Shown here piece after piece: positions 33,314 to 45,120 of a stretch of 64,000 bases of DNA. Source of the DNA: Adiantum capillus-veneris (Eukaryota > Streptophyta > Polypodiopsida > Polypodiales > Pteridaceae). A program made the position numbers and the translations under genes. The stretch's first letter is position 1. Each line of letters opens with the position of its first letter. Location of the stretch: the NCBI GenBank assembly GCA_014529385.2, contig CM043946.1, positions 39,689,558 through 39,753,557 of the forward strand, in the 5' to 3' direction. The notes under the pieces were generated by a model. That model saw only the letters and a list, made by a program, of their open reading frames with translations, did no database searches and had not been told where the DNA came from.

Positions 33314-33462
33314 GCTTTAGGGTTTAGGTGTTCTGCTTCTCCTATGTGCTTCTCTTTAGGGTTTAGGTCTCTCCGCGAAATCTACAGGTCGGCTAGGGTT
33401 AGGCTCGGGGAGCCTTAACCCGCCGGGTCTTAAGTGGCTTGGCACATCAGCAGGTTGTGACA
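33314..33462 (-). repeat. Inverted LTR start fragment, second gypsy family
   Basis: On the minus strand it starts TGTCACAACCTGCTGATG and follows the first 150 bp of the 24384-25037 LTR. It lies head-to-head with the neighbouring plus-strand LTR, so a rearrangement or truncated insertion is implied. Confidence 0.75.
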
Positions 33463-33490
33463 ACCAAAAGAGTTCAGGACCTCATTGTAA

Positions 33491-33756
33491 AACAAACTAG
33501 GTGAAGCTGACATTGTTGTGCCCATCGAGGAAAATGTTTGGGAATATATTTAAATTGAGCAGTGAGTATATTCCTTGAGAACGAGAGGTCGTTTTCCATC
33601 ACCGTACCTGTCATCTGCGTCGATGTGCTCATGATGAGTATTTAATTAAATGGAAGGATTGGCCTGAAAGGCTTCTACTTGGGAATGAGTCAGAGCTTTG
33701 AAAGCTCAATATCCCCTCTTCATTGATGAGGACATCAATGCTTCTTAAGAGGAAGT
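33491..33756 (+). pseudogene. Gypsy pol 3' end with chromodomain remnant
   Basis: KLGEAD, VVPIEENVW and FHHR match the C-terminal end of the nested gypsy integrase at about 9000-9070. It then continues into DEYLIKWKDWPER (from 33633), a chromodomain signature absent from the nested copy. In-frame stops occur after EYI. A purine tract (AAGAGGAAG) precedes the LTR. Confidence 0.85.
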
Positions 33757-33973
33757 TGTTATGTCCCCAAGACAAGAGAGGGGACCTATTCTATGACACA
33801 GTCAGAATGGGTGCCAGTGTTTGGGCCAGACAATATGAACCTAGCTAGTGTGGCTGGTCACTTATAAAAGAAGGCCAAGGCCTCATTTGTAGACATCGAT
33901 CTCCACTAGCAGAGTGTTGGTGGTTAGCCCGCGAGGCTAGGTGTGCACAAGGTCACCTTGAGAAGGTGAGGCA

Positions 33974-34422
33974 TAGAAAAGCGTTTGATACCCATAGGAA
34001 ACTTACGAAACGTTTAAATAAATCATACCTTAACCCTGCTTTACTTGAAAGGGGTTTCTATTGTGGAAATCTGTGCCTAATCGTTTTGGAGAGTCACATT
34101 GTTCCCATTTTGAGCATTTGAATGCTCATTGGCTGATAGCTTATATATCTTTTTTTCTATGTTACATCATACTATTATTTCAAAATGGTGGAGATTGTAG
34201 TGTGTGGCCTGCTCTAGCTGTGAACATGTTTTTGCTTGAACCATAGAACTTTTGAATGTTTTGAACCATGTTTATAGGAAATTTCATTGGATTAATTAAA
34301 TGTGGTTATATTTTTGAGTTTTTATACATGGCGTTTCTTACGTTTCAAAAGATATTTCAAACCGGTTTCATTTCTATGAAACCTCATTTCGTACGCAAGT
34401 TTCATATGGACCTGGCAACACT
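33974..34422. mobile_element. Small insertion with MITE-like inverted ends in the LTR
   Basis: It interrupts the LTR between GGTGAGGC and GGGTGGTATG. Near the ends, CCCATAGGAAACTTACG and, on the opposite strand, TCCATATGAAACTTGCG form imperfect inverted repeats. No open frame or clear target duplication is visible. The family is unknown. Confidence 0.5.
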
Positions 34423-34502
34423 CTGGGTGGTATGGGGTGCCTCGTCTTACAGGTGCACGTCTACATTCTTAGACGTTGGCCCCAACTAGGGAATGTTGTC
34501 GG

Positions 34503-34510
34503 ATGGTGGC
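34503..34510. repeat. Target-site duplication of MITE 2 (ATGGTGGC), left
   Basis: An exact 8-base match to 34881-34888. The intact LTR at 15215-15599 has a single copy at the corresponding place. Confidence 0.9.
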
Positions 34511-34880
34511 CAAGGTGGATATGTACCATAAATATGGTACGAAAAAAAAGATAAAAAACGACGTACAGTTTGGGTAATCATTACCAGTACAAAAAACACG
34601 TCAAGTAGTGATTACAAATAGACGTACATGTCTTTGTATGCATGGTTGCATACATGTACATATGCATGCATACACACCAACATACATGCACACGTATGCA
34701 TATATACATACGTATGTCTACAACCTAATATACATGGATGCATACACGCATGTATGTGTATTGGTGAGTGCGTATAAGAACCAATTAGTACGTTAAGAGT
34801 ACGTTAAGTACTAATACCAGTACACGTACTTCTCGTACAGAATGGGAAGAATGATAAATAGGAGTTGGAATGCAACCTTG
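34511..34880. mobile_element. hAT-type MITE 2 (370 bp)
   Basis: Ends are CAAGGTGGATATGTACC and, on the minus strand, CAAGGTTGCATTCC. The 8 bp duplication ATGGTGGC flanks it. Subterminal GTACG-type motifs are present. The interior is rich in TGCATACA words (34630-34770). It contains no transposase, and its left end starts with the same eight bases as hAT 2, CAAGGTGG. Confidence 0.88.
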
Positions 34881-34888
34881 ATGGTGGC
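34881..34888. repeat. Target-site duplication of MITE 2, right
   Basis: ATGGTGGC, identical to 34503-34510. Confidence 0.9.
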
Positions 34889-35106
34889 TATGGCCCGGTG
34901 GTTGATACGCGTGTTCCATAATCCATAGGTGGTCCAGGTAGTCGGGAGAGACTCCCTTGGGTTTGTTTTAGAGCGGCTCATTGAAGTGTGTCTTTTTTAA
35001 CTTCAGTATTTTAAGGTTAGCGTTGTATACAGTCATTTGTTCTGACACAGCTTGTTGTGTATGATCCGCATAATTGGTGTCCATTTTGTTGTGTTGTTTG
35101 AAGCAG

Positions 35107-38100
35107 GTTCTTGATGAGGCAGATACAATGTTTGATCGTGGCTTTGGCCCAGATGTAAAGAAGTTCCTAGGTCCGTTACGGAACCGATCTAAGAAATCGG
35201 AAAAGGCAGGATTTCAAACAGTTCTTGTGACTGCGACAATAACCGAGGTAACTGGTCGAGACTTTTTTAGGTGGTGTAACTTTAAAGTTCAAAGGCGTTG
35301 TGTACCTTCAGGGAAGGGTATAATGGTAGATCAAACACCACATTTTGACACTTGCTATTCTCTTGCCCATCTTTGCAGTTGTCGACATCTTGCTTTACTT
35401 TCATACTTACCTTCCTATCTGTTTTGATTGTGTATGGATAATTTGAACTCACAGCTATTGGTTCTCAGTGTTGGTTTTTGGTTTTTTATGAACTTCCTCT
35501 CTGAAGATGGTTTTGTTATCACTTGAAGTTTGTCGAGTTGAACTTGTACGCAATTTGTAAAGGTCTTATTCCTGTGTCCTGAAATTGCTGTACGGCTTGC
35601 AGATAGGATGTTTGTGCACCTGTGTCTTTTTTTAAAGCACACCCATTGATTGTAAAGAATAATATTCATGCTTAGTGTTCTACTTAGTGAATTGTTATTA
35701 AGGTGTGCAACTTTTAACTCAACCCCCATTCGTCATAGTCTTTCATAATGCACATCTCTATGAGCTTACTTTAGTTCCTTTAGTAAGAGCGTTCAGAGAA
35801 TTCTGCACCTCAATTTCCCTCAACTGTAGGAGAGTGCTATTTAGGGTCATTGGGAGGGAACAGGGTGCAGGCCATACTTTAAGTTGGGTTGCCTTTATGC
35901 TAGTGCACTTTTGAGGCATCATAGTAGGTAGAGGGATCTCATTCATAATTGCAGCAGCAGGACACAGCACTTTGAAGCCATAGCATGGGTAAATAATAAA
36001 TAATATGTTTTGCTTGCTGCAAAGTAGAGGCTGTAAATGCCTTTGCCAGAAAGGTGTAATTTTTTCTTCAAACCCTCAGTTGAAGTGCACAGTTCAATGT
36101 CCACGTGTTTCATTTCACTTTTCACATTATTTTGATGTGCAAGTGTTTTTGCAACACACTTGAATTATGTCACTTTTTATTCACACTGATGAGGCTTCGC
36201 CTGGCTTTCCCACACGTGCAGGCGGTGCAAAAACTGCTAAATGATGAGTTTCCAGGTATTAAGCATGTTCGGACTTCCACATTGCACAAGAAAATTTCTA
36301 CTGCTCGGCATGCATTTATCAAACTTGCTGCAACAGAAAATAAGTTGGAGTCCCTTCTTCAGGTCAGCATAAGTTTTCTACTGTTTTGCTCATTGGTGTG
36401 AGAACAAAAGTATTGTGCTTGTAAAACTCAACCACATCTAGACCTTATGCACCTTGGGTGAACATTGTTTCACAATTATTTGTTGCGTCCAAAATTCAAA
36501 GCACCTGAATCTGGACCATTGGTTTTATCATATGTTAAGAATACATTTGATGAATATGCATGTGCACGTGTATGCATAGTTAAGACATTCTGGTACAGAT
36601 GTTTTATTTTCATATGCATATGCTTGATATAAATTTTTTGGGGTGCAGGTTTTAGAGCCCAGCCTCTCCAAAAAAGAACGGGTGATGGTATTTTGTAATA
36701 CCTTAAACTCGTGCCGTGCAGTTGACCACTTTTTAAACGAGAATGGTATCTCAACTGTCAATTATCATGGGGCAGTCCCAGCTGAAGAAAGGTTTTTCCT
36801 TTACTCCTCAAGTCTAATGCCATTCTTTCAGTGTACGTGTAAAAGACCACTGGTTATTTTTAAAATTAGAGTTTATTTGGTTTTTCATAAAAGTTGAAGT
36901 TTTTTTTTATCCTAACAGAGCAAGAATGTTGGTCAAATTAAAAAATCAGAGTTTATCTGGTTTTTCAAAAAATCAGAGTTTTTTTTTTTCGGACAGCGCA
37001 AGAATGTTGGCCAAATGTCCATATGATGATTGTTCGCCTTTAACTTAGCTTGAGCATACCTGTACATTTCATGTAGGTTGTAAAGTATTTTCTTGTAGTG
37101 CTGTGTGTAATAGAGGATGCCTTTTTATGTATTTTCTGTTTGTTGGGTCATGCACAATATCATTGTGTGTGTATGTGGTTTGTGTTTACATATATTTACC
37201 CATTGTTGCTAAACCTTCGACTCACGTTTCCCACCCAGGCTGAAACCGTTTCAAAACCTTTGAAACTTGCTTCGTACAAAATGTTTGGAAACTTTGCATT
37301 ATAATGTAGCCATCCTTTATCGAGTATCGCAATTTCACACGATTGGGAATGCTCAGGCAACTCGTTGGTTTTAGAAGACAGTTTAGTTGAGTGGTTAGAA
37401 CACCATCTGTTTCTGTGGATCGACGGGGAAGGTTATGACCCTTGCCCCCAGGTTAGATCTACCTATGCTAAGGTATAGTGATGGGTGATTAAAAGGTATG
37501 TAAGTTTTTGTATGTCCCATTGAATGGCATTGATTTTGGTTTTGCTTTTGCAGGGTAGAAGTCTTAGACAAGTTCAGAAATGCAGATCAGAAGTGCCCAG
37601 CTTTGGTTTGCACAGACTTAGCTGCTCGTGGTTTAGATCTCATTGTGGATCACGTGATTATGTTTGACTTCCCTTTAAATTCTGTAAGTATCTATGCTTT
37701 CTACGTGAGTGGCTCATGCACATTTGTACATGTTATGTAATTGGCTGCCACTGTTTGTATTCCCTAAATACCTTTCTGACAAACACAAGTGCACACATAT
37801 TCATACTCGTGTGCGTGTGCGCTAATGGCATTGAACACTGGCTAGAAAAGCATTTACATGCTAAAAACATTCACATTCAAGAGCTAGCATTGATACTTAT
37901 GAATTTAGCTTGTAAAATGAACAAAGATCAGCGAGAGCTAGAGTTCCACCTTGAGAAGGCAATTGTCTCTATTGACATACCAAGCTTCAACTTACTGGGA
38001 GGCTAAAATGAGGAGGGATCTCTTGGCCACATGGACCGCCTAGGACAAGTGGCACTAACCATTCTACTCCATCCCCTAGCCCACTGGTAGGCTAACATCA

Positions 38101-39667
38101 ATTAGACTATTTGTCCTAGCCTCTAGGACTCTCCGCTGGCACTTTGCACAAGGGATGGTTGTCTTTCCAACTGAGGTTTAGGGTCTCCTCTTATAAGCGA
38201 AGGATTACCCTGGCCATGGTTGCAGTAGTAACACCCCCCCCCCCCCCCCCCTCCCCCCCCCCCAAAAAAAAAAGGGAAGCAGTGTCCCTTGGTTGAGTCT
38301 TTGTCCTTTGGTGTGGACACATGTTTCCCACTACTGATGTCCTTGTCGATGAAGTCAAAAAAAGGAGTAAGTTGAATTCATCACAAATTAAACCTACAAG
38401 AGAGAAGACTGATTGAATTTTAGTTAGTAAAGACTATAATACAATTCCTCCTTTAGATAATATATGAATGGCTACAATTGATGACTTATGTGACACCTCT
38501 GTTGGTACAAAGACGCATTTCCTCAGGGCCCAGTCACGTCCTACTGCAATGATTCAGTGTAAAGCCGTTGAGGACTGTATCTTTTGATGAACAGTCACAT
38601 CCAGTTGAGAGGATTCGTTCCTTGGCTTGTATTCATTAATTGCAATAAATACTTTGTAAGAATAATACTAAAACCCAAAGAGTGTTGCTCAGTTGGCTGA
38701 GCCCTTTGTGATGTGACCCCACGGGCGAGGGTTCGAGCTCATGGTGCGACTAACTTCTCCATTGGGGGAGTTGTTCCCACGGTATAACCCCTTGTGGATG
38801 TGACGTGTATAGCAAGTCTAATTGTAAATACACAGATATGAATAAAATTCTCCCCACTACCTTCCCCGTACTGATGGTGTAAAAAAAACCTATTATGTCA
38901 TGAATGTGACATGGATTCTTGACCCTACCAGCCAAATTTCATATGCTAACAATTTGGGTTGACCTGAGCCGTTTAAAATTGTCAAGGCAGACATGACCAT
39001 TATGTGATTGGCCAGCTTATCCATATTGTGCATGTGCGGGTGTGTTTGAACAGAAAAGTCTGATGTTAAGTTCTTGTAATCACCTGTCATGAAAAAGAAT
39101 ATATTTGATGTTTAGATGTACCTGTCATGTTTTCTATGCAGATTGACTATCTCCATCGAACAGGTCGAACAGCAAGAATGGGTGCCAAAGGCGAGTGTTC
39201 TTTTTGTGCATGATCTCTATCTGATGCAATCGTCACTAGGACTCACGACTTCTAGCCTTGCAGGTAAAGTTACCAGTCTGGTAAGCAAGCGAAGTTTAGC
39301 TCTTGCGGAGCTTATTGAGGAAGCCATCCACAAAGGGGAGACCTTGGAGTGTGTTTCGCCGGTGAGACAAGCTGCTCCAGAGGCGAGAAAGCAGCCTGCC
39401 AAAGCGAAAGTCGGAGAAAAAGGAAAAGTGGGTAGACCGGCAATGTCTCAGCGGTTCAAACCTGTGAAGAAGTCACCTATGAAGAAGCCTTCAGCTTCTC
39501 AAAGCAGCAAGCCATCCTCCAGAGGGACCACTGTAGTGTTTTCTAAGACAAAGAAGACACCCGTAGTACGAGTTTCTAAAGGTGGAGTTCGTACAAAGCC
39601 AGGGGCTCAAAAGGGTAGCCAAAGGACTGGCCAGAAGAAGGTGATGAGAGCAGCTGGTAAGAGGTAG
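35107..39667 (+). CDS. RH39: DEAD-box RNA helicase, C-terminal half (RH39-like), six exons
   Basis: Exons are 35107-35247, 36222-36362, 36649-36791, 37554-37683, 39142-39190 and 39264-39667; phases agree and encode 335 residues to the stop. Helicase motifs are DEAD (35113-35124), VTAT in place of SAT (as in RH39-type proteins), [18 protein letters not shown] (motif IV), [11 protein letters not shown] (V) and [13 protein letters not shown] (VI). The tail of about 110 residues is rich in Lys, Ser and Arg, which suits RNA binding. From family knowledge, Arabidopsis RH39 is a chloroplast protein needed for 23S rRNA processing; the same role here is inference. The Q motif, motif I and any transit peptide are missing; the first visible exon starts with a splice acceptor (AAGCAG). 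Upstream sequence is transposon-filled. Confidence 0.9.
37684..39141 (+). other. Largest visible intron of the RH39-like gene (1.46 kb)
   Basis: GTAAGT donor at 37684 and TGCAG acceptor ending at 39141. It carries a C run broken by one T and followed by ten A (38234-38273). An open frame at 37716-38006 has a Leu/Glu-rich end but matches nothing I recognise and is not a helicase exon. Confidence 0.8.
38234..38273. repeat. Poly-C/poly-A run
   Basis: About 29 C with one T, then 10 A, inside the intron. Confidence 0.95.
39191..39263 (+). other. GC-AG intron in the RH39-like gene (73 bp)
   Basis: The exon ends GCCAAAG and the intron starts GCGAGT and ends CTTGCAG. Only this junction restores AAA-GGT-AAA (Lys-Gly-Lys) after motif VI and keeps the downstream frame to the stop. 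GC donors are a minor but known class processed by the U2 spliceosome. Confidence 0.85.
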
Positions 39668-40142
<475 letters not shown>

Positions 40143-40310
40143 TTTTTTTTTTTTTTTTTTTGGTGGGTTTAAATCTGCTTTGATTAATTTACAAGTGGGA
40201 AACCTCAAAGCAAGGAAAGGGATACAAAAAGCGGAGCACTATGAGGCTCCGAAGGCTAGAAACAGTCAAAGTAAATCCTGTAGGTATCAAGAGTGGTGTC
40301 TCCAGCGACA

Positions 40311-40316
<6 letters not shown>
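40143..40316 (-). mobile_element. Short retroposon fragment with poly-T end
   Basis: A T run (40143-40161) is followed by GGTGGGTTTAAATCTGC and non-repetitive sequence, up to a second CT tract. This is what the reverse complement of a 5'-truncated, poly(A)-tailed retroposon looks like. The family is not identified. Confidence 0.4.

Positions 40317-40347
<31 letters not shown>
40317..40347. repeat. (CT)n microsatellite left of LINE 2
   Basis: About 15 units ending where LINE 2 similarity begins. Confidence 0.95.
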
Positions 40348-40350
<3 letters not shown>

Positions 40351-40529
40351 CACTAAAGAAAACGGGCATATTTCTTGGAGATGACCTCACTTTCACACAG
40401 CTTGCACATATGAGAGAGGTAATGCCAGAGATTCAAGCAGCAAGGGAGAAGGGAAAGACGGTCTTCTATAGAGATGGCCAGGTGGTGATTGTAGAGCGGC
40501 GCTCCACATGACAGTGCGAGACCCATGGG

Positions 40530-41345
40530 ACCACACTCAAAGTTGCCACTTGGAATTGTAATGGATCTATGCGACTTGATGTGGGCGCCTTTGAGGATAG
40601 TTTTATGGGAAGAGCTTTCGTCTTCTACTATGAGACACATCAGGCCCCTGGGCAGTCTATGCCTCACATTAGTGGAATAGATGGGAGACAGCCTGTAGAC
40701 AGGAGACACGATCAGAGCACAGAGGGCGCGGATCAGGAGGAGTGGTAGTGTTATTCAGGGAGGAGTTGCAGCCATTGATACATATAGTCCGCAGGGATGA
40801 GCAAGCTAGGTACATGTGGGTGAGATTGAGAGCAGAGACAGACATATATCTTTACATTGCTATTTGCTACTTTCCTCCCGAGCACGTCACTGTATCCTCC
40901 ACCCAGAGGAGTGTCCCTTTTCTATTTTGGATGATGACATATGGGAGTTCTCTAGGGATGGTGACATCATCATTCTAGAGGATTTCAATGCTAGGATTGT
41001 CCATCATCAGACAGTATTTTATGATACTTCAAGGAGATGTTGAGAGAGCTGGATGTTGTAGAGACGGGCCTATCCAGACTATCACAAGATGGGGAGCATA
41101 CTGAGTATGGACGACGCTTGATAGACATGGGGACTGCACATGGATTGGCCATCTTGAATGGCCTACAGAGATTTCCCGCTTCGGGGAGTTTTACATGCTT
41201 TCCACAGAGACATGGAGCTAGCACAATGGATTATGTCATGGCACGGCCGAGCCTCATCTCTAGTATCCAGGATCTCACGGTTGGACCCAGACCTGTTGGT
41301 GTGGCAGTGGATCATGCTCTTGTGTTGTTGACCATCTCGTTTTAG
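40530..41345 (+). pseudogene. LINE 2 endonuclease, broken
   Basis: It starts TLKVATWNCNGSMRLD near 40532. Later segments are RQVD-free but include IVVSSTQRSV-region frames, ILEDFNARI near 40975-40997 (the DFN motif) and AVDHALVLLTI near 41305-41335 (DH motif). Frame changes and stops lie between them. APE-type endonucleases nick the target DNA for priming. Confidence 0.75.
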
Positions 41346-41689
41346 TTTAGTGTAGCACACAGGCTACGGACAACAGTCCCTACTCGCTACACCTTCACAC
41401 GGGAGACGGACTCTGTATACATAGATGTGATCTATAGACGCCTATGCACAGAGGAGCCAGGGCGACCTCTGGAGGAGCTAACTACTATATTGACACAGAC
41501 ACTACATGATGCAGCAGCAGAGGCATACCCACATACCCAGCCTGAGCACAGACGTCGCTCGAGGAAGCATGCCCCAGAACAGTTGGTATGATGAGAAATG
41601 CCGGGACACTACAGCTAGACTTCAGAGGGAGGTGCTTTTGGGGGACATCACTCACAGACAATCATAGATCGACTTCCGACACCTAGTGC

Positions 41690-44045
41690 GGCGGAAGAAG
41701 AGTGCATTTTTGGCTCGCCTAGAGCAGGATCTATACAAGCTATCCTTGAGTCAGGACTCACGTGAGGCATGGTGGCTCTTTCACGAGCATACCTTCCCCC
41801 CCCGCGCCCCCCTTCCCGACCCCCATGATCCATGCCCACACACGTGCTTTTTTCACCGCGGAGATGGTGAGGAAGGCCATTGACAGGATGAGGACTGGGA
41901 GAGCATACGATCATGATGGCTTAGTGATTGAGCATTTCAAGCATGCCAGAGATCTACTAGGAGAGCTTCTAGCAGTTATGTTTAACCCTGCCATGTGTGA
42001 GGGCTTGCCTGATACTTGGAGCCTATCTACTATTGTACCTATCTTCAAGTCGAGAGACCCTATGGAGCCTGGGAATTATCGCACTATCATGATTGGACAC
42101 ACATTGGCACGGTTGTGCGCATCTATTCTTGAGCAGCAGGGTAGATGGGATGAGGGAAAGGGGATACGCGCAGTCGGGCAGGCAGGGTTTAGGAGGGGTT
42201 TTTCTACTTTCGACCATATCTTGACACTCAGAGCCATCATTGAGGAGGGCAGATCGCGTGGGACACGGATCTATTGTAGCTTTGTGGATTTCCGCAAAAC
42301 ATTTGACACAGTGCCCAGAGCTAGATTGATGCGCAGATTACAGTAGATGGGAGTACCCACAGAGCTCATTTAGGGGGTCATGGCATTATACAGGTGAGTA
42401 GTGGGGCATGTATGCACCTCAGAGGGTCTATCCACACCGATTCACTCAACTATTGGGGTCAAGCAGGGCTGCCCGCTCTCTCCTACTCTATTTGGTATGT
42501 ATGTGGATGAGGTTTCTGACTACATTGAGAGAGATGGTGATAGAGGTGCATAGCTGGCAGGGACATGGATTCCACTATTGTTATATGCTGATGATATTGT
42601 GTTGATCTCCAACTCTCTGGAGAGGATGCAACGTCACTTGGATGCTTTGCATAGGTTTGCTTAGGAAAGTGGTTTGTCCGTCAACCTTAGTAAAACCAAG
42701 GTCATGGTTTTTAATACCACTCCACAGTGGATCAAGAGGTCAGCGCCAGCATTCACATACGGCCAGGAGACAGTGGAGTATACAGATGCTTATACTTACC
42801 TCTGAATGGTTTTAAGTGGGCCAGCATTTTCATTGAGGAGGGCAGCAGAGACTAGATTGACCAAAGCCCATGCAGCATTGGGTAGATTGGAAAGGATGTG
42901 TTCACAGGTTCAGTTTCAGGAGCCTTGGACGAAGCTCTCGCTCTTTGACACTCTGGTGGCTTCTGCATTGCTTTATGGAGCTGAGATTTGGGGACCTTCA
43001 TTGGATCATCACGGGAGGACAGGCCGCAGTGATGGATGGGGGGACATGGAGAAGCCTCTTGCCTCTATGATCTCGTGGCTCATTAGAGCCAAGGCTTCAG
43101 TACCACGTGCTATTGTCCGAGCAGAGCTAGCTGCCCCCCCACTAGTGGTTGAGGCACTCACCAGATCCGTCTCCTTCATACACAGCATGTGGGAACTTCC
43201 CAGAGACAGATATGCCCGCCTTGCACTTGAGTCCTCTCGACAATTAGCCATGCAAGGAGATACATCATGCTGGTATGGGGAGATGACATCATGGTTTCAC
43301 GCGCATGGGTTCAACATAGACAGATTGCCTCCCTTCCAGTACTCACTGGATGCACCCTCTCTGACTCTTACACAGTCCGAGATCACTAGGCTCATCCGCC
43401 AGGACTTGACTCAGCTAGACACCAGGAGGACATGGATACAGCTAGCACAGGAGCTGGGCACGAAGATGGCTTTCTACAGAGAGCATCTCCTCTAGCTTAC
43501 GGTGGATGGTTTTGTGACTAGGCCCAGATACATGGACACACCCACTTGTCTCATGGGATACGATGTGCTATTGGCAAGATATGCACATCTTCACACCAGC
43601 TGCGGATCGAGACTGGGAGATATAGCGGAGTACCAGCAGAGGCCAGGACATGCCCCCTGTGTGACATCGAGCCTGAGACAGAGTTGCACTACACATGCCA
43701 CTGCCTTGCTACTACGAGATACGAGGCCGCTTTCATTGCTTGTTCAGAGAGGGCTTTGGACCATTCTCCAGAGTCATGCGGTACGGGGATCAGAGATGCT
43801 TGGGTTTGTTTTTGCTTGAGCTACGCAGACACAGAGAGAGCGTGATGAGAGGAGAGGCTAGCCAATCTCAGAGACAGATCACAGATTTCTTTAGAGCTGC
43901 CACTGGACACCCGGAGGAGTTACTACCACAGCAGAGCTCGTCGTCTCACACCAGAGGCACACTGATCGACCGAGCAATTGAGCTCGGGCGATCCAGACGC
44001 CCACGACTGCGGAGGACTACACATCATCAACGGAGGCTGCATTAG
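41690..44045 (+). pseudogene. LINE 2 reverse transcriptase and C-terminal region, broken
   Basis: RT motifs are MRTGRAYDHDGLVIEHFK, IVPIFKSRDPMEPGNYRTI, GQAGFRRGFSTFDHI, IYCSFVDFRKTFDTVPRA and YADDIVLI (YADD at 42584-42595). The catalytic box is intact, but stops after RRLQ (about 42344) and at 42661 and 42804, plus frame changes, break the chain. The C-terminus has CPLCDIEPETELHYTCHC near 43650-43705, a Cys/His cluster like that of plant LINEs. Confidence 0.85.
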
Positions 44046-44327
44046 GGATTCGGATCACTTTGGCGAGACATGCACGACGCCCGGTCAAACTACTGACCAT
44101 GGAGGAGATTGATGAGATTCGCGAGCGACCGATGCTAGATCTCTTGTGATCTAGCTATCCTAGCTAGCTGCTTAGTTCACACCTAGCAGTTTAGGATTCC
44201 ATAGTATTTTATTTTGTCATTCTATCATTTCATTTTTGTCATCTTGTTACTCTGACTTTGTATCAGATCCACCACATTGGAACTTTCTGGTCACTTTGGC
44301 CTTTTGAAGACGTTAATATAACATTTC

Positions 44328-44330
<3 letters not shown>

Positions 44331-44412
<82 letters not shown>
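44331..44412. repeat. Compound microsatellite (CT)n(AC)n right of LINE 2
   Basis: About 20 CT and 21 AC units. The same CT-then-AC order occurs at 40067-40138. Confidence 0.97.
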
Positions 44413-45120
44413 CATTGTTCTTTGAGGTAACGACCAATGTTCAAAGTCAATGATCGTAATATTTGTTAGATTATTTGCACAAACATGGAGTATATGAATG
44501 TAAGTAGAGTAAGTGATATTTTTACCGTTTTGAAAGAAGCCTTTACTGGGTTGAGGTCTAGATTCTCTTCAAGTACAATGTTATTTGTGTACCCTTGCTG
44601 TTGATCATTTGTTTCTTTATCCCTTCCACGACATTTTTATAGATTTGGATGATTTTGCTTTGGATAAGGCTACATATGATTGAAAATTGATGTTTTCCCA
44701 ATGTTGAAATGCTTTTTCCTTGTGATTTATTCAAATTGGTGCCTTCTCATGTCAATTGAAAGAGTCATTGAATTAAAAATGAAAGTGATCCAAGGTAGAA
44801 AAAGTGTCTTCAGTATTTGTTCATTTTATGATTTCAACCTTCATAACTTCTGTATAACTTTTTTTGTAAATCATTCTTGCTCCATTGCATAATCTTTTTG
44901 GAGGTATGTTCCGGGCAACATAACATGTGTATCTCTTCTCTCGAGTAGCAGCTTAGGTGGTCAATATCCTCCTCCAAGGTTCAAGCTATTTAGATATTTT
45001 GTGATATAAAGATATGAATTTTGATCGTAATTTGCTACTGGATTTTCACTAAGGTACTCCATTGTCTCACTTCTCATGAATTCCTTCGCCAACAAATTTA
45101 CCTTTGGTACTCATCATTTG
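44413..45120. other. AT-rich stretch without recognised feature
   Basis: No gene, RNA or element end is recognised. It separates the microsatellite from copia element 1. Confidence 0.5.

Larger units (their letters stand above)
33757..34970 (+). repeat. 3' LTR of the first gypsy family, split by two small insertions
   Basis: It starts TGTTATGTCCCC and matches the 15215-15599 LTR in three blocks: 33757-33973, 34423-34510 and 34881-34970. Between the blocks sit a 449 bp insertion and the 370 bp MITE 2. The expected terminal CA has changed to TA at 34970. A TATA-like TTATAAAAG lies near 33863. Confidence 0.85.
40348..44330 (+). mobile_element. LINE 2, 5'-truncated and decayed
   Basis: Endonuclease, RT and a C-terminal Cys/His region occur in order on the plus strand. 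A short frame at the left (FYRDGQVVIVERRS) may be the end of ORF1. CT microsatellite lies on both sides. The 3' end, near CATTTCATTTCTCTCT, has no poly(A). It belongs to a different subfamily from LINE 1: the box is YADD and RT sequences differ. Confidence 0.85.

Noticed and set aside
34608-34796. Cys/His/Tyr-rich small frame that might encode a peptide
   Set aside because: It lies in the TGCATACA-type repeats of MITE 2, and its composition follows from that repeat.
37716-38006. Possible extra helicase exon or nested gene in the intron
   Set aside because: Helicase exons join in phase without it, and the sequence resembles no helicase segment or known protein.
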